Of a DNA stretch of 64,000 nucleotides, positions 54,248-62,908 are shown piece after piece. The DNA comes from Elstera sp043721315. Its GTDB lineage: Bacteria; Pseudomonadota; Alphaproteobacteria; Elsterales; Elsteraceae. The translations under genes and the position numbers were made by a program. The notes under the pieces are model-generated. The model was not told the DNA's origin. It did not search any database and saw nothing but the letters and a program-made list of their open reading frames with translations. The number at the start of each line of letters is the position of its first letter. The stretch's first letter is position 1. The stretch is from NCBI GenBank assembly GCA_043721315.1, contig JAYSQZ010000052.1:62001-126000 (forward strand), in the 5' to 3' direction.

Positions 54248-54466
54248 ATGGCGAAGGAAGAAGCGATCGAGTTCTCCGGCACGGTGTCGGAACTGCTGCC
54301 GAATGCGATGTTCCGCGTGAAGCTGGATAATAATCACGAAGTTCTGGCCCATACCTCGGGTAAGATGCGTAAGAATCGTATTCGTGTTCTGGCGGGTGAC
54401 CGTGTGAATGTGGAAATGACGCCCTACGACCTTACCAAAGGTCGCATTACGTTCCGCTTCAAATAA
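54248..54466 (+). CDS. infA: Translation initiation factor IF-1
   Basis: 72 residues, S1/OB fold: EEAIEFSGTVSELLPNAMFRVKLDN, HTSGKMRKNRIRVLAGDRVNVEMTPYDLTKGRITFR. It assists initiator tRNA selection on the 30S subunit. ATG at 54248 with CAAGGAAGAC upstream. The order infA-maf-RNase E/G-yacG is typical of alphaproteobacteria. Confidence 0.98.
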   Translation: MAKEEAIEFSGTVSELLPNAMFRVKLDNNHEVLAHTSGKMRKNRIRVLAGDRVNVEMTPYDLTKGRITFRFK

Positions 54467-54512
54467 CGTGTCGTCACCGTGACTTCGTTGATACCGTGAT
54501 CTCGTTACTATT

Positions 54513-55088
54513 GTGACCTCGTTAATCCTGGCGTCCGCCTCGCCGAGACGTCTCGATTTGTTGCGGCAGATCGGGGTTATCCCGGCTGCCGTCGATCCGG
54601 CTGATCTCACCGAAACTCCGCACGCCCGCGAATTGCCGCCCCGACATGCCCTGCGCTTGGCGGAGGAGAAGGCGGCGGCGGTTGCGCCCCGTCATCCCGG
54701 CAGTTTCGTGCTGGCCGCCGATACCGTAGTTGCGGTTGGGCGGCGGATTTTGCCGAAAGCGGAAGATGAGGCGACGGCGCTGGCCTGTTTGCGGTTGCTG
54801 TCGGGCCGCAGTCACCGGGTTCACGGCGGCATAGGGTTGGCCGGGCCGGAGGGGTTGCGCCGCTCGCGGCTTATCACCACCCGCGTGACCGTCAAACGCC
54901 TCACCGACGCCGATATTGCCGCCTATCTCGCCAGCGGCGAGTGGCATGGCAAGGCCGGGGGCTATGCAATTCAAGGGTTGTTCGCCCGTCACGTCACCGC
55001 CATCAGCGGTTCTTACTCCAATATCGTCGGCCTGTCTTTGTCGGATGTTGCAGCGATGCTTGACGGCATAGGGTTTCGCTCCGCGTGA
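54513..55088 (+). CDS. maf: Maf family nucleotide pyrophosphatase
   Basis: 191 residues. N-terminal LILASASPRRLDLLRQIG, then LAADTVVAVGRRILPKAEDEATA and GEWHGKAGGYAIQGLFARHV are the Maf signatures. It hydrolyses non-canonical nucleoside triphosphates (dTTP/UTP-type or m7GTP). GTG start. The stop overlaps the RNase start as TGATG. Confidence 0.95.
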   Translation: MTSLILASASPRRLDLLRQIGVIPAAVDPADLTETPHARELPPRHALRLAEEKAAAVAPRHPGSFVLAADTVVAVGRRILPKAEDEATALACLRLLSGRSHRVHGGIGLAGPEGLRRSRLITTRVTVKRLTDADIAAYLASGEWHGKAGGYAIQGLFARHVTAISGSYSNIVGLSLSDVAAMLDGIGFRSA

Positions 55089-56410
55089 TGGAACGGCCTA
55101 ACGCGGGGATTATCCTCTCCGAAGGGCCGGGCGAAGTGCGCGGCGTTCGGCTGGCCGATGGGTTGTGTGTGGCGTTCGCCACCGCCCGCATTGGCGATTT
55201 GCCATTGGGGACTCCTTGCCGGGGCATTGTCCGCGCGGTCTTGCCCGATGTTGGTGCGTTTATTGATATTGGTACGGGGGCGGAAGCGTTCTTGGGCGGC
55301 ACAGGGGCTGCTGCCCTGCCGCTCGGCACCCGCGTGCTCGTGCAGGTGAGCAGGGCGGCGTCGGGCGACAAGCCAATGGGTGTTACCCGGTCGCTGGAGT
55401 GGGGGGGAACCCGCCTGTCGTTATCGTTGCTCGAAGGCCGAAACGGCGAATTTTCCATCTCCCGGCATCTCCCCGAGACCGAGCGCACTCGGCTGCGGCT
55501 GCTGTTAGCGGAGATGTTGCCCGCAGAGCGGCTGGCGGCGGGCTATGGCTTAACGGCGCTGCCTGCCGCCGCCGGTGTTTACCGGAAAGCGTTGGCGCAA
55601 GATTTAGCGGCGTTGCTGGCCCAAGCCGATGCAATTAAGCGCGACGGGCCGCCCGGTCCTGCCAATGGCGCGGCCTCGCCAGTGCTGCGCGTTCTGAATG
55701 CGCTTTCCGTCCAATCGGCCGAGACGATCCTGTCCCCGCTTACGCTGGCTCCCGAACTTCGGGCGGCGGGCTATGCCGCTCAAACCGCGCCTGCCTTGGT
55801 CGATCCCTTCGCGCGCCTAGAGATCGAGGCGGAACTGGCCGAAGCCTGCGCCGCCGAAGTCGAGATGCCCGGCGGCGCGCGCCTGAGCATCGAGCCAACC
55901 CGCGCCCTGGTCGCCATTGATATTGATAAAGGTGGCGATAGCCGTGCGCCGGAAGCTCTGGTTACGGCCTGCTTGAGTGAGATTGCCCGTCATCTGCGCC
56001 TGCGGAGCTTGGGCGGCTTGATCGTTATAGATCCGCCGCGCTTACCAACTGCCGCGCTCAACCGAGCGCTGGAGGTGTTCAAGGCGCGGTTGATGCGCGA
56101 TCCTGTGGCAACGGACTTGCTGGGGGCCACGCGCGGCGGCTTGATCGAACTCACTCGGCCCCATCGCGGCCCCCCGTTGCGCGATCTGTTGCTAGGGCCA
56201 GAAGGGCAAGCGCTGGCTGCCCTGCGCCGCCTTATTTACACAGGAAGCGACGGTCAGCCCGTTCCGGTCCCAGTGGCTGTTCCGGTGGCTGTTCCGGCGG
56301 CGGTGCTGGCGTGGCTCGATACCCCGCAAGGCCAAGCGGCACGCGCGGCGGCGGCAGCGCGGTTAGGCCAAGCCCCCCGGTTCAGTTTGGAAGAGAGAGA
56401 CGCGCGATGA
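55088..56410 (+). CDS. Ribonuclease E/G family protein (short, Rng-like)
   Basis: 440 residues, close to RNase G rather than full RNase E. S1-like portion near residues 45-60 (DVGAFIDIGTGAEAFL). The catalytic region keeps both metal Asps: ALVAIDIDKGGDSRAPEAL and LGGLIVIDPPRL. The zinc-link CPxCxGxG that tetramerises RNase E/G is missing; the protein ends soon after the deoxyribonuclease-I-like domain. Adjacent yacG encodes a separate four-cysteine zinc protein. Coupled to maf and yacG by overlaps. Confidence 0.85.
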   Translation: MERPNAGIILSEGPGEVRGVRLADGLCVAFATARIGDLPLGTPCRGIVRAVLPDVGAFIDIGTGAEAFLGGTGAAALPLGTRVLVQVSRAASGDKPMGVTRSLEWGGTRLSLSLLEGRNGEFSISRHLPETERTRLRLLLAEMLPAERLAAGYGLTALPAAAGVYRKALAQDLAALLAQADAIKRDGPPGPANGAASPVLRVLNALSVQSAETILSPLTLAPELRAAGYAAQTAPALVDPFARLEIEAELAEACAAEVEMPGGARLSIEPTRALVAIDIDKGGDSRAPEALVTACLSEIARHLRLRSLGGLIVIDPPRLPTAALNRALEVFKARLMRDPVATDLLGATRGGLIELTRPHRGPPLRDLLLGPEGQALAALRRLIYTGSDGQPVPVPVAVPVAVPAAVLAWLDTPQGQAARAAAAARLGQAPRFSLEERDAR

Positions 56411-56628
56411 CCGTTTTCGAGCCTATCGCCGTGCGCGTGGGCGGCGGCTGCCCAATCTGCAATCGCGCTAGCGCGCCGCGCGTTCGCCCCTTTTGCTCGG
56501 AACGCTGCCAACAGCTCGATTTGGGGCGCTGGCTAACCGAATCCTACCGGGTTCCGGGGCAGCCGTTGGAAGAGGATGAGGCAGCAGAAGCCTTCAGCCA
56601 AACCACTCCCCGGCCCGATGAGGATTAA
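56407..56628 (+). CDS. yacG: DNA gyrase inhibitor YacG
   Basis: 73 residues with the four-cysteine zinc site CPIC and CSERC and the RPFCSERCQQLDLGRWLTESYRVPG signature. It binds GyrB and inhibits supercoiling in E. coli. It starts within the RNase stop (ATGA) and lies before tRNA-Phe. Confidence 0.93.
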   Translation: MTVFEPIAVRVGGGCPICNRASAPRVRPFCSERCQQLDLGRWLTESYRVPGQPLEEDEAAEAFSQTTPRPDED

Positions 56629-56714
56629 ACCGCCCTGCGTGGCAGGAGTGCAAAGATAAAACCCCTAGACAGGCCCCTTGCGGCTCGGCTATACGAGCTT
56701 TCGTTCAAACGAAT

Positions 56715-56790
56715 GCCCAGATAGCTCAGTTGGTAGAGCATGCGACTGAAAATCGCAGTGTCGCTGGTTCGATCCCGGCTCTGGGCACCA
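56715..56790 (+). tRNA. tRNA-Phe (GAA)
   Basis: A 76-base cloverleaf: acceptor GCCCAGA/TCTGGGC, D-arm AGCTCAGTTGGTAGAGC, anticodon stem TGCGA/TCGCA with loop CTGAAAA (anticodon GAA, 56748-56750), TpsiC GGTTCGATCCC, and encoded CCA. A TTTTCTTTTTT run follows as terminator. The apparent accessory RiPP cluster begins just after it. Confidence 0.97.
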
Positions 56791-56870
56791 TTTTCTTTTT
56801 TCTGCACATTCTGTGCGTGCTTGATTAAAAGCATATCCGGCCTGCCAACGGCCCGAGGGAATAAAGAGCA

Positions 56871-58610
56871 ATGGGCTTTTCTTTACGAAAATTGATCCCG
56901 CGAAAAACCTTAAAACCGCTTCAGTCGATTGCCAGGCAGGCGGCGTTTTTGGGCCGCGATATTATTGCGACCAGCGGGCGGCGCTTTTGGCAGGTGGCGG
57001 TGCTCGCGGCGGTAGCAGCCTTGGTTCAGGGCGGCGGTTTGCTGTTGCTGCATCCGATTTTGCAGATTCTTGGGCTGGCCGGGTCTGCCCCGCCGCGTTT
57101 TCCGATTTTGGCGGCGATTGGGCAAGCGGTGGGGCTTGGGGGGGCGTTGGCGTTTTACGTTGCGCTGATTACCGCCGCCGGGGCGCTAATTTACGCGCAA
57201 AGCCTCGCCGGGCTGCATTTGGTCATCGCCTATGGCGACACATTACGAAGCCGACTTTATCACGCGATCATGGCCGTGGAATGGGCGGTTGCGGCCAACC
57301 TTCGCCCGGCAACCCTAGCTCAAGGCCTAACCCGAGAAATATCCCAGTGCGGTTGGGCAGTGGAGCAGGCGGTGCGGCTGTTCGCCACCTTGCTGCAAGT
57401 GCCGGTGCTGTTGGCGGTGGCACTGCTGCTGTCGCCTTTGTTCACGGCGATTGCCTGCGCCTTAGCTCTGCTCGTCGCGTTGGCGCTGTTACCGCTAAAC
57501 CGGCGTACCTATGCGCTGGCGGCGCGGTTTGCCGGGGCCAATCGCGCGCTCCATGCCGAGGTGGCCGATGAGCTTGCCGGGCTGCGTATTCTGAAAGTCT
57601 TACGCGCCGAAACGGTGCGGAGCGCGGCTTTTTTCCAGCAAGTCACGGCGTTGCGGTCACGCCAGATTGATCAAGCCCGCGCATCCGGCTTGGTCGTGCG
57701 CGCGCAGATGAGCTTGGCCGCAGCGGTGGTGGCGGCAGCGGTATGGTTCGGGCTTGAAACCCTGGCGCTGTCGCTCGCCGATGTGCTGACGCTGGTGCTC
57801 ATCTTCGCGCGGATTCTCATGCTGGTGCAGCGCTTGCAAGATCAAGGGCGGCAGATTATCCGCGTTCTGCCGATCTACGAAAATATCCGCCGTCAGATCG
57901 CAACTTACCGCGCTGCTGCGGAACCGGCAGCCACGGCGGCCCCTGTGTTTCAGCAGGAAATCCGGCTGGAGGGCGTCGGCTATTGCCACACTCAAGAAGG
58001 GCCGTGGGCCGTGCGCGGGGTGGATGCCGTTCTCCCCAAAGGCTCGATCACGGCGCTGGTGGGGCCATCCGGTGCGGGGAAATCAACCCTGGCCGATTTG
58101 CTGATGGGGCTGACCGAGGCGCGGGAGGGGCGCATTCTGATCGACGGGGTTCCGCTCACCGCAGGGGCGCGGGTGGCGTGGCGGTGCCAAGTGGCCTATG
58201 TGCCGCAAGACCCGTTTTTATTCCATGATTCAGTCCGCGCCAATCTGCTGCTGGCAAAGCCTGACGCGCGGGAGGAGGATTTGTGGCGGGCGCTAGACCG
58301 GGCGGCGGCGGGTTTCGTGCGCCAGCTTCCCGAAGGGCTGGAAACGCGGGTGGGGGAGCGCGGCACTCGGTTATCGGGCGGGGAGCGCCAACGCATCGCG
58401 CTCGCCCGTGCTTTTCTGCAAGAACCCGATTTACTGGTTATGGACGAGGCCACGAGTGCGCTTGATGACGATACCGAGCAGCAGATTTTGCAGGCGCTCG
58501 CCGCCGCGCGCGGGCAGGTAACGATGCTGGTGATCGCCCACCGTTCGGCCTCGATTGCACTGGCTGATCGTCAGATTACTCTTGCGTTAGGTGCGATTGA
58601 TCGCACATAG
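56871..58610 (+). CDS. ABC transporter, fused permease-ATPase (candidate lasso peptide exporter)
   Basis: 579 residues. N-terminal six-helix ABC_membrane domain (residues about 35-330) and a C-terminal ATPase with GPSGAGKSTLADLL, VAYVPQDPFLFHDSV, LSGGERQRIALARA, LLVMDEATSALDD, plus AHRSAS. No peptidase C39 domain, so it is not a bacteriocin-processing exporter. It lies just after tRNA-Phe and before the PqqD/kinase/sulfotransferase/cyclase genes; in lasso clusters a D protein of this build exports the peptide. It could also be a lipid or drug exporter. Confidence 0.85.
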   Translation: MGFSLRKLIPRKTLKPLQSIARQAAFLGRDIIATSGRRFWQVAVLAAVAALVQGGGLLLLHPILQILGLAGSAPPRFPILAAIGQAVGLGGALAFYVALITAAGALIYAQSLAGLHLVIAYGDTLRSRLYHAIMAVEWAVAANLRPATLAQGLTREISQCGWAVEQAVRLFATLLQVPVLLAVALLLSPLFTAIACALALLVALALLPLNRRTYALAARFAGANRALHAEVADELAGLRILKVLRAETVRSAAFFQQVTALRSRQIDQARASGLVVRAQMSLAAAVVAAAVWFGLETLALSLADVLTLVLIFARILMLVQRLQDQGRQIIRVLPIYENIRRQIATYRAAAEPAATAAPVFQQEIRLEGVGYCHTQEGPWAVRGVDAVLPKGSITALVGPSGAGKSTLADLLMGLTEAREGRILIDGVPLTAGARVAWRCQVAYVPQDPFLFHDSVRANLLLAKPDAREEDLWRALDRAAAGFVRQLPEGLETRVGERGTRLSGGERQRIALARAFLQEPDLLVMDEATSALDDDTEQQILQALAAARGQVTMLVIAHRSASIALADRQITLALGAIDRT

Positions 58611-58612
58611 CG

Positions 58613-58675
58613 CTAGAAGCCGCCATTGCGGCGGCGGCCAAGGGCGCGGATGCGCCCGCCCGGCGAGGGCTAAAA
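58613..58675. repeat. 63-bp dispersed repeat, copy 2
   Basis: Almost identical to 29477-29539 (two differing positions seen). It fills the whole gap between the ABC transporter stop (58610) and the convergent PqqD-like gene stop (58677), so it may serve as a bidirectional terminator. Confidence 0.9.
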
Positions 58676-58676
58676 C

Positions 58677-58958
58677 TTAGGCCGCCCGAGTCTCGATCAT
58701 GCGCTGGGTCTCAAGATAGCTGAGGAAAGCCAGCGTGTCGGCCTCAACCGTTTCGGCGGGGGCGTGATAGGTTTGCACGAGGGCGGCGCACAGGTCGCGC
58801 ACGCAGATCGGCTGATCGAGCCGTGCCCAAATAGCGCGGCTGGTGGCCGTGAGGGTGTAGTAGCTGCCGTTTTCAACGCTCATCAACACGGTTTCGTCGG
58901 CAACCTGCGCGCCAAGAACGGCATCGCTCCGCACGACAATCGTTTCCATCGCCACCAT
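58677..58958 (-). CDS. PqqD-like peptide-binding protein (RRE; lasso B1-like)
   Basis: About 93 residues with the PqqD winged-helix pattern: VVRSDAVLGAQVADETVLMSVENGSYYTLTATSRAIWARLDQPICVRDLCAALVQTYHAPAETVEADTLAFLSYLETQRMI. Proteins of this type hold RiPP leaders for the processing enzymes. In lasso systems the separate RRE is the B1 protein, normally beside B2. Divergent from the kinase gene. The start may be 58958 or 58949. Confidence 0.85.
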   Translation of the reverse strand: MVAMETIVVRSDAVLGAQVADETVLMSVENGSYYTLTATSRAIWARLDQPICVRDLCAALVQTYHAPAETVEADTLAFLSYLETQRMIETRAA

Positions 58959-59080
58959 CAACCCCAGCCTTTTCTTGCCGAACAATTCCTGCACTATAAG
59001 AGTGCTGCGGGGTGTAAGAAGGGATAAACTCGTCTCTAGCCATTCTTTTTTGCCGTTCGGATATTTATCATGATGGGGCT

Positions 59081-60025
59081 ATGCCCGAAACCCCCCAGGC
59101 TGCCTGCCCCATGAGCGATTACCAGCTTTTCGGGTGGCGCGTGCGGAGCGCGCTGGCGCTTGCCGAGCTTCAACCCTGGCGCGGCGACGGGCGCGTGCCG
59201 GATATTACTATCGACATCGGCCCGGTACCGCCGCTTGACCTGCACGTTCCCAGCTTCAGCCCGGCGGTTCAGATCACGCCGCACGGCGTAAGGGTGGCGA
59301 TTCCGGCGGTCGCGGCGTTTTGGGTTGAAGCGGGCGCGCGCGTTACCATCGCTCCGGTGTTAGCGTTGGATGCGCCCGATATTCGGGTGTTTCTGCTCGG
59401 AACCGTGTTAGCGGCTTTGTGTTTCCAGCGCGGGTTGCTGCCGTTGCACGCGAGTGCGGTCGATATCGGCGGGCGGGCGCTGCTATTGTCGGGGCACTCC
59501 GGGGCGGGGAAATCCACTCTTGCCGCTGCTTTTGCCGCGCGTGGTTATCGCTTGCTCGGCGATGATCTGTGCGCGCTGGCGTTCGATGGGGTTGAAGCGC
59601 CGCTGGTTTGCCCGGCCTTCCCGCGCGTGAAGCTCTGGCGCGATTCGGCAGAACAGCTTGAAATTGCAACGCAGGGGCTAGAGCGTAGCCGGGAGGAATT
59701 AGAGAAATATCATGTTCCGCTGGCCGAAGATCGGTTCCAACCCGCGCCCCTAGTGCCCGCGCAGATCATTCTGTTGCACCGACAGCCGAGAGCGCAGGTC
59801 GGCGAAACGCGCGTTCTCGGCGGTGCCGAGGCGCTGCGGCGCTACGATATTATCCACCGTTGGCGGTTGGGAATCGCCCTGGGCCATCAAGCGTTTATGT
59901 TCCAAGGCATGGCCCGCCTGATTGCGACCACGCCGGTGATTGAGCTTAACCGGGGGACGGACTTGGCTGCCCTGCCGTCCTTGGTCGATACCTGTCTTGC
60001 CCTGGTGGAGGGCGCGCGGGGATGA
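59081..60025 (+). CDS. HPr-kinase-like serine kinase (HprK C-terminal domain; lasso-type tailoring kinase candidate)
   Basis: 314 residues. P-loop GHSGAGKST at 138-146, preceded by LHASAVDIGGRALLLS as in HPr kinases, and a DD pair at 161-162 (LLGDDLC). The N-terminal about 110 residues form an extra domain. No sign of PTS genes nearby. In the paeninodin-type lasso clusters, kinases of this class phosphorylate the C-terminal Ser of the precursor, and both precursors here end in Ser. ATGA overlap with the sulfotransferase. Confidence 0.85.
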   Translation: MPETPQAACPMSDYQLFGWRVRSALALAELQPWRGDGRVPDITIDIGPVPPLDLHVPSFSPAVQITPHGVRVAIPAVAAFWVEAGARVTIAPVLALDAPDIRVFLLGTVLAALCFQRGLLPLHASAVDIGGRALLLSGHSGAGKSTLAAAFAARGYRLLGDDLCALAFDGVEAPLVCPAFPRVKLWRDSAEQLEIATQGLERSREELEKYHVPLAEDRFQPAPLVPAQIILLHRQPRAQVGETRVLGGAEALRRYDIIHRWRLGIALGHQAFMFQGMARLIATTPVIELNRGTDLAALPSLVDTCLALVEGARG

Positions 60026-60828
60026 GCGGGATTTATTGGCTCGCCTCCTACCCGAAATCGGGCAATACGTGGTTGCGGCTGTTGTTGCATTCTTATTTTG
60101 CGGGTGGGAGTGCGGTCGATATCAACGCGCTCTCCTTTGGGGGTTGGCGGGGCGATGAGCGGGCGCAGTTCGATGAAGCGATTGGCGTTGCCGCCTCAGA
60201 CCTGACGACGACCGAAATTTCGGCCTGGTGGCCAGCGGCGCTTCAGGCGCGGGCGTTCGTGGAACCGGCATATCTCAAAACCCACGACGCGCGGCTATCG
60301 CGCGCTGCCGAGGGAACCCTGGGCGCGATCTATATTGTGCGCGACCCGCGCGATGTGGCGGTGTCGCTCGCCCGGCATATTGACAGCAGTATTGATGACG
60401 CGATTGCGGTGATGGGCACGCCCGATCAGATGATGAACCAATCCCGTCGCAGCCTTAAGGCCCACTTACCGGAATATTGGGGCAGTTGGAGCCAGAATGC
60501 CGAAAGCTGGGCCGCGTCTGCGCCGTTTCCCGTTCATATCGTAACCTATGAGGCGATGCGCGCCGATACCGAGGCGGCTTTCGCCAAGGTTTTAGCCGCC
60601 TTGCGGGTGCCGCTTCAGGCAGAGGCGGTGAAGGCTGCCGTTGCGGCTTCAGCGCTCGACAAAATGCGGTCGCAAGAAGCGGCGCACGGCTTCATCGAAT
60701 TCCCCACCGCGCGTAGCTTTTTTGGCGAGGGGCGCGTGCAAGGCTGGCGCGACCGGCTCACCCCCGCACAAATCGCCCGAATTGAGGCAGATCATGGGCC
60801 GACGATGGCCCGCTTCGGCTATCTTTAA
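60022..60828 (+). CDS. Sulfotransferase (PAPS-dependent)
   Basis: 268 residues. The PAPS 5'-phosphosulfate loop YPKSGNTWLR is at residues 10-19, and the 3'-phosphate motif is in IYIVRDPRDVAVSLARH; a late RSFFGEGRVQGWRDRLTP matches the GxxGxxK-like C-terminal loop. Similar to aryl/carbohydrate sulfotransferases. It is coupled to the kinase gene and ends exactly beside the cyclase gene, so it probably tailors the cluster's peptide. Target residue unknown. Confidence 0.88.
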   Translation: MSGIYWLASYPKSGNTWLRLLLHSYFAGGSAVDINALSFGGWRGDERAQFDEAIGVAASDLTTTEISAWWPAALQARAFVEPAYLKTHDARLSRAAEGTLGAIYIVRDPRDVAVSLARHIDSSIDDAIAVMGTPDQMMNQSRRSLKAHLPEYWGSWSQNAESWAASAPFPVHIVTYEAMRADTEAAFAKVLAALRVPLQAEAVKAAVAASALDKMRSQEAAHGFIEFPTARSFFGEGRVQGWRDRLTPAQIARIEADHGPTMARFGYL

Positions 60829-62760
60829 CTACTGATTGCCGCCTTCGCTCCAACGGATAAAGCGGCCCGTTTGAATAGCGCGGGGCAGCATATGCTCGAA
60901 CTCGAAGCGCCGGGGCTTTGCGGCGTCGGCATCTGCGGGCCAATTGTCCAGCATCTCTTTGAGGCGCGGCAGGTCCAGCATGTCGGCGGCGAGCGGGCTG
61001 CGGGCCAACCGTTCGACTTCGGCGGTAAAACTCTCCCGTTGGGCCGAAATGCGCGCGAACCATTCGGGGTTCTGCTGGCCAATGTTACGCTCATCAACAA
61101 TGCGCGATGGAAGCCGGTTGGCAAAGGCGCGGCGCATTAAGCTGCGTGTGCGCCCGTCCCACAAATATTGATCGCGCGGAATGCCGATACAGAAATCAAC
61201 CAGATCGGCGTCGGCAAACGGGTCGCGCTGCTCGATCCCATAGTAAGCGCGCAGGGCCAGCGACGTTTCGAGGTTTCGAGTGCGGCGATTGTGCAGAAAA
61301 TTCGCCTGAAGGCTACGGCTGTTACCTTGGTGCAGAAACATGCCATCTTCGCCCGCCGCCCATAGCGCCTCATTGAAGCCGATTTTTTTGGCGAACTCCG
61401 GGCGCATTGCCGTTACGCGCGCCCACGGCTCTTGCCCCGCATGCCGTAAGCGCCACTGCGTGTCGCGGAGTCTTGGGGGCAAGGCTGTTAGCAGAATATT
61501 GGCCTTCATTTGGTGCCACAATGGTTTGTTCCGGTACCGCAGCGCCGGAACGACGAATCGCAGCAGCTTATCGATGCGTCCAGCCCAGGCAAAATCGCTC
61601 ATACCCCGCAACCCATCGAAGCTCAGGGTTAAGTTACCCATCGATCCTATTAGCAGCACCTCGTGTCCATCCGCGCGGGCGGCGCGATAGGTGGGGTCGA
61701 ACCAGCCTAAATGATTACCGATGAAAATATTACGCCCGCCCGCAACGAAGAACGGCGTGGGGTCGTCCTCGAAGCTCGCCGGACCCGCTGAGTGATAAAA
61801 GCCCGATTTGATGTTTGGATATTGGGCCGCGAGGGCCTCGACGCTGGCCTGTTCGTTATCGTACCAGCCTTCACGCCCCTCAATATAGTGGCCGGGGTGG
61901 GGCACTGCCGTGTAGGTCTGAAGGTCTCCCGGCGCGCAGTGCAGGGCGGCAGAGGCGGCGACGGCTGGGCTATCCAGCCCGCCCGAAACCATGACGCCAG
62001 GGGTGCGCCGGGCGCGCAGCCGTACTTTTACCGAACGGTCGAGCAGTTCCAACGCCGCGTCGGCATACTCTTCGGGTTTACGGAACTTCACGCGGCGGCT
62101 GGCATCAGGCCGCCAAAAAGCCCGCTCCTGCACACTGTCTTGCGTAACGCTCAGGTGAGTGCCGGGCGGCAGCAAGCGAATATCTTTATACTGGGTCGTG
62201 GCGGGATCGGCGATGTGAACGGAAAAATTTAAGGCCACTTCCAGCGGATCAAGCACTTTGGGAACGCCGGGAAACTGGTGCAGAGCGCTGAGGATGGTGG
62301 CGAACCAAAACCCGTTCGGGCGCGCATGCCAGTAAACGATCCGCATTGCCATCGCTGAGACAATGAGATCGGCTTGGCGCTTTTGGGGATCCCACACCGC
62401 AACCGTGTAATCACCCTTTAGGCGCTGAAGGTTTTCAAACCCAGAGCGCCCCACCCAACCTGAAACGATCTCAGAATCGGTCGCGTCGGGGCGAAGGCCC
62501 AAATCGGCAATAACTTGGGTAGGCTCGAACAGATAACCGCTGAACAGCACAACCCGGCCCGCTGCATCGGCCATCGGCTGGCGTTCGCGCATATCGTCTT
62601 CAGTAACGAAGCGTTGAGCGAGGCCAAAGGCGGCGACATCATCACACCAAGTTTTGGGTTTTCCTAATCCCGCGTCGAAGAAATTCGCCCCGGCGCGAGC
62701 ACGGTCATCTTGAGTTAGCTGTTGTGCTTCAAAAGCGATGTAACCCCGAAAGAGCGTCAT
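60829..62760 (-). CDS. Asparagine-synthetase-like lasso cyclase (C protein)
   Basis: 643 residues with a glutaminase-like N-terminal domain and an AsnB-type synthetase domain. The residue after Met is Thr, not the catalytic Cys of true AsnB, so glutaminase activity is lost as in lasso cyclases (McjC). The ATP-binding PPi loop is intact: SGGLDS at 259-264. It would activate the ring-forming Asp side chain as acyl-AMP. It is downstream of the precursor genes, with AGGCGG before the ATG. A housekeeping AsnB is unlikely. Confidence 0.88.
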   Translation of the reverse strand: MTLFRGYIAFEAQQLTQDDRARAGANFFDAGLGKPKTWCDDVAAFGLAQRFVTEDDMRERQPMADAAGRVVLFSGYLFEPTQVIADLGLRPDATDSEIVSGWVGRSGFENLQRLKGDYTVAVWDPQKRQADLIVSAMAMRIVYWHARPNGFWFATILSALHQFPGVPKVLDPLEVALNFSVHIADPATTQYKDIRLLPPGTHLSVTQDSVQERAFWRPDASRRVKFRKPEEYADAALELLDRSVKVRLRARRTPGVMVSGGLDSPAVAASAALHCAPGDLQTYTAVPHPGHYIEGREGWYDNEQASVEALAAQYPNIKSGFYHSAGPASFEDDPTPFFVAGGRNIFIGNHLGWFDPTYRAARADGHEVLLIGSMGNLTLSFDGLRGMSDFAWAGRIDKLLRFVVPALRYRNKPLWHQMKANILLTALPPRLRDTQWRLRHAGQEPWARVTAMRPEFAKKIGFNEALWAAGEDGMFLHQGNSRSLQANFLHNRRTRNLETSLALRAYYGIEQRDPFADADLVDFCIGIPRDQYLWDGRTRSLMRRAFANRLPSRIVDERNIGQQNPEWFARISAQRESFTAEVERLARSPLAADMLDLPRLKEMLDNWPADADAAKPRRFEFEHMLPRAIQTGRFIRWSEGGNQ

Positions 62761-62808
62761 AAGAATACCGCCTGAGATGTGAGATTTAGTGTTTAAGCGG
62801 CTTTAATT

Positions 62809-62827
62809 CGGCTCCACTGTGGAGCCG
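62809..62827. terminator. Palindromic hairpin between precursor A1 and cyclase gene
   Basis: CGGCTCCAC-T-GTGGAGCCG: 9-bp perfect arms around one base. It lies between the minus-strand precursor gene and the cyclase gene, where attenuating or mRNA-stabilising stems are common in lasso clusters. The rest of 62761-62938 shows no gene. Confidence 0.6.
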
Positions 62828-62908
62828 TAACCAGACCAGGGTTATTTGTTAGAATTTTAAGCGGGTTCTAAAGCCAAAAACTTTCCCCCTAAGCGCTGTA
62901 TAACTGTC

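Noticed and set aside
56625..56834. Minus-strand ORF across tRNA-Phe
   Set aside because: It reads the tRNA and its flank in reverse; it has no homology signal and the tRNA is unambiguous.
60829..62760. Housekeeping asparagine synthetase AsnB
   Set aside because: The residue after Met is Thr, so the glutaminase nucleophile is missing, and the gene follows RiPP precursor genes with a hairpin between.
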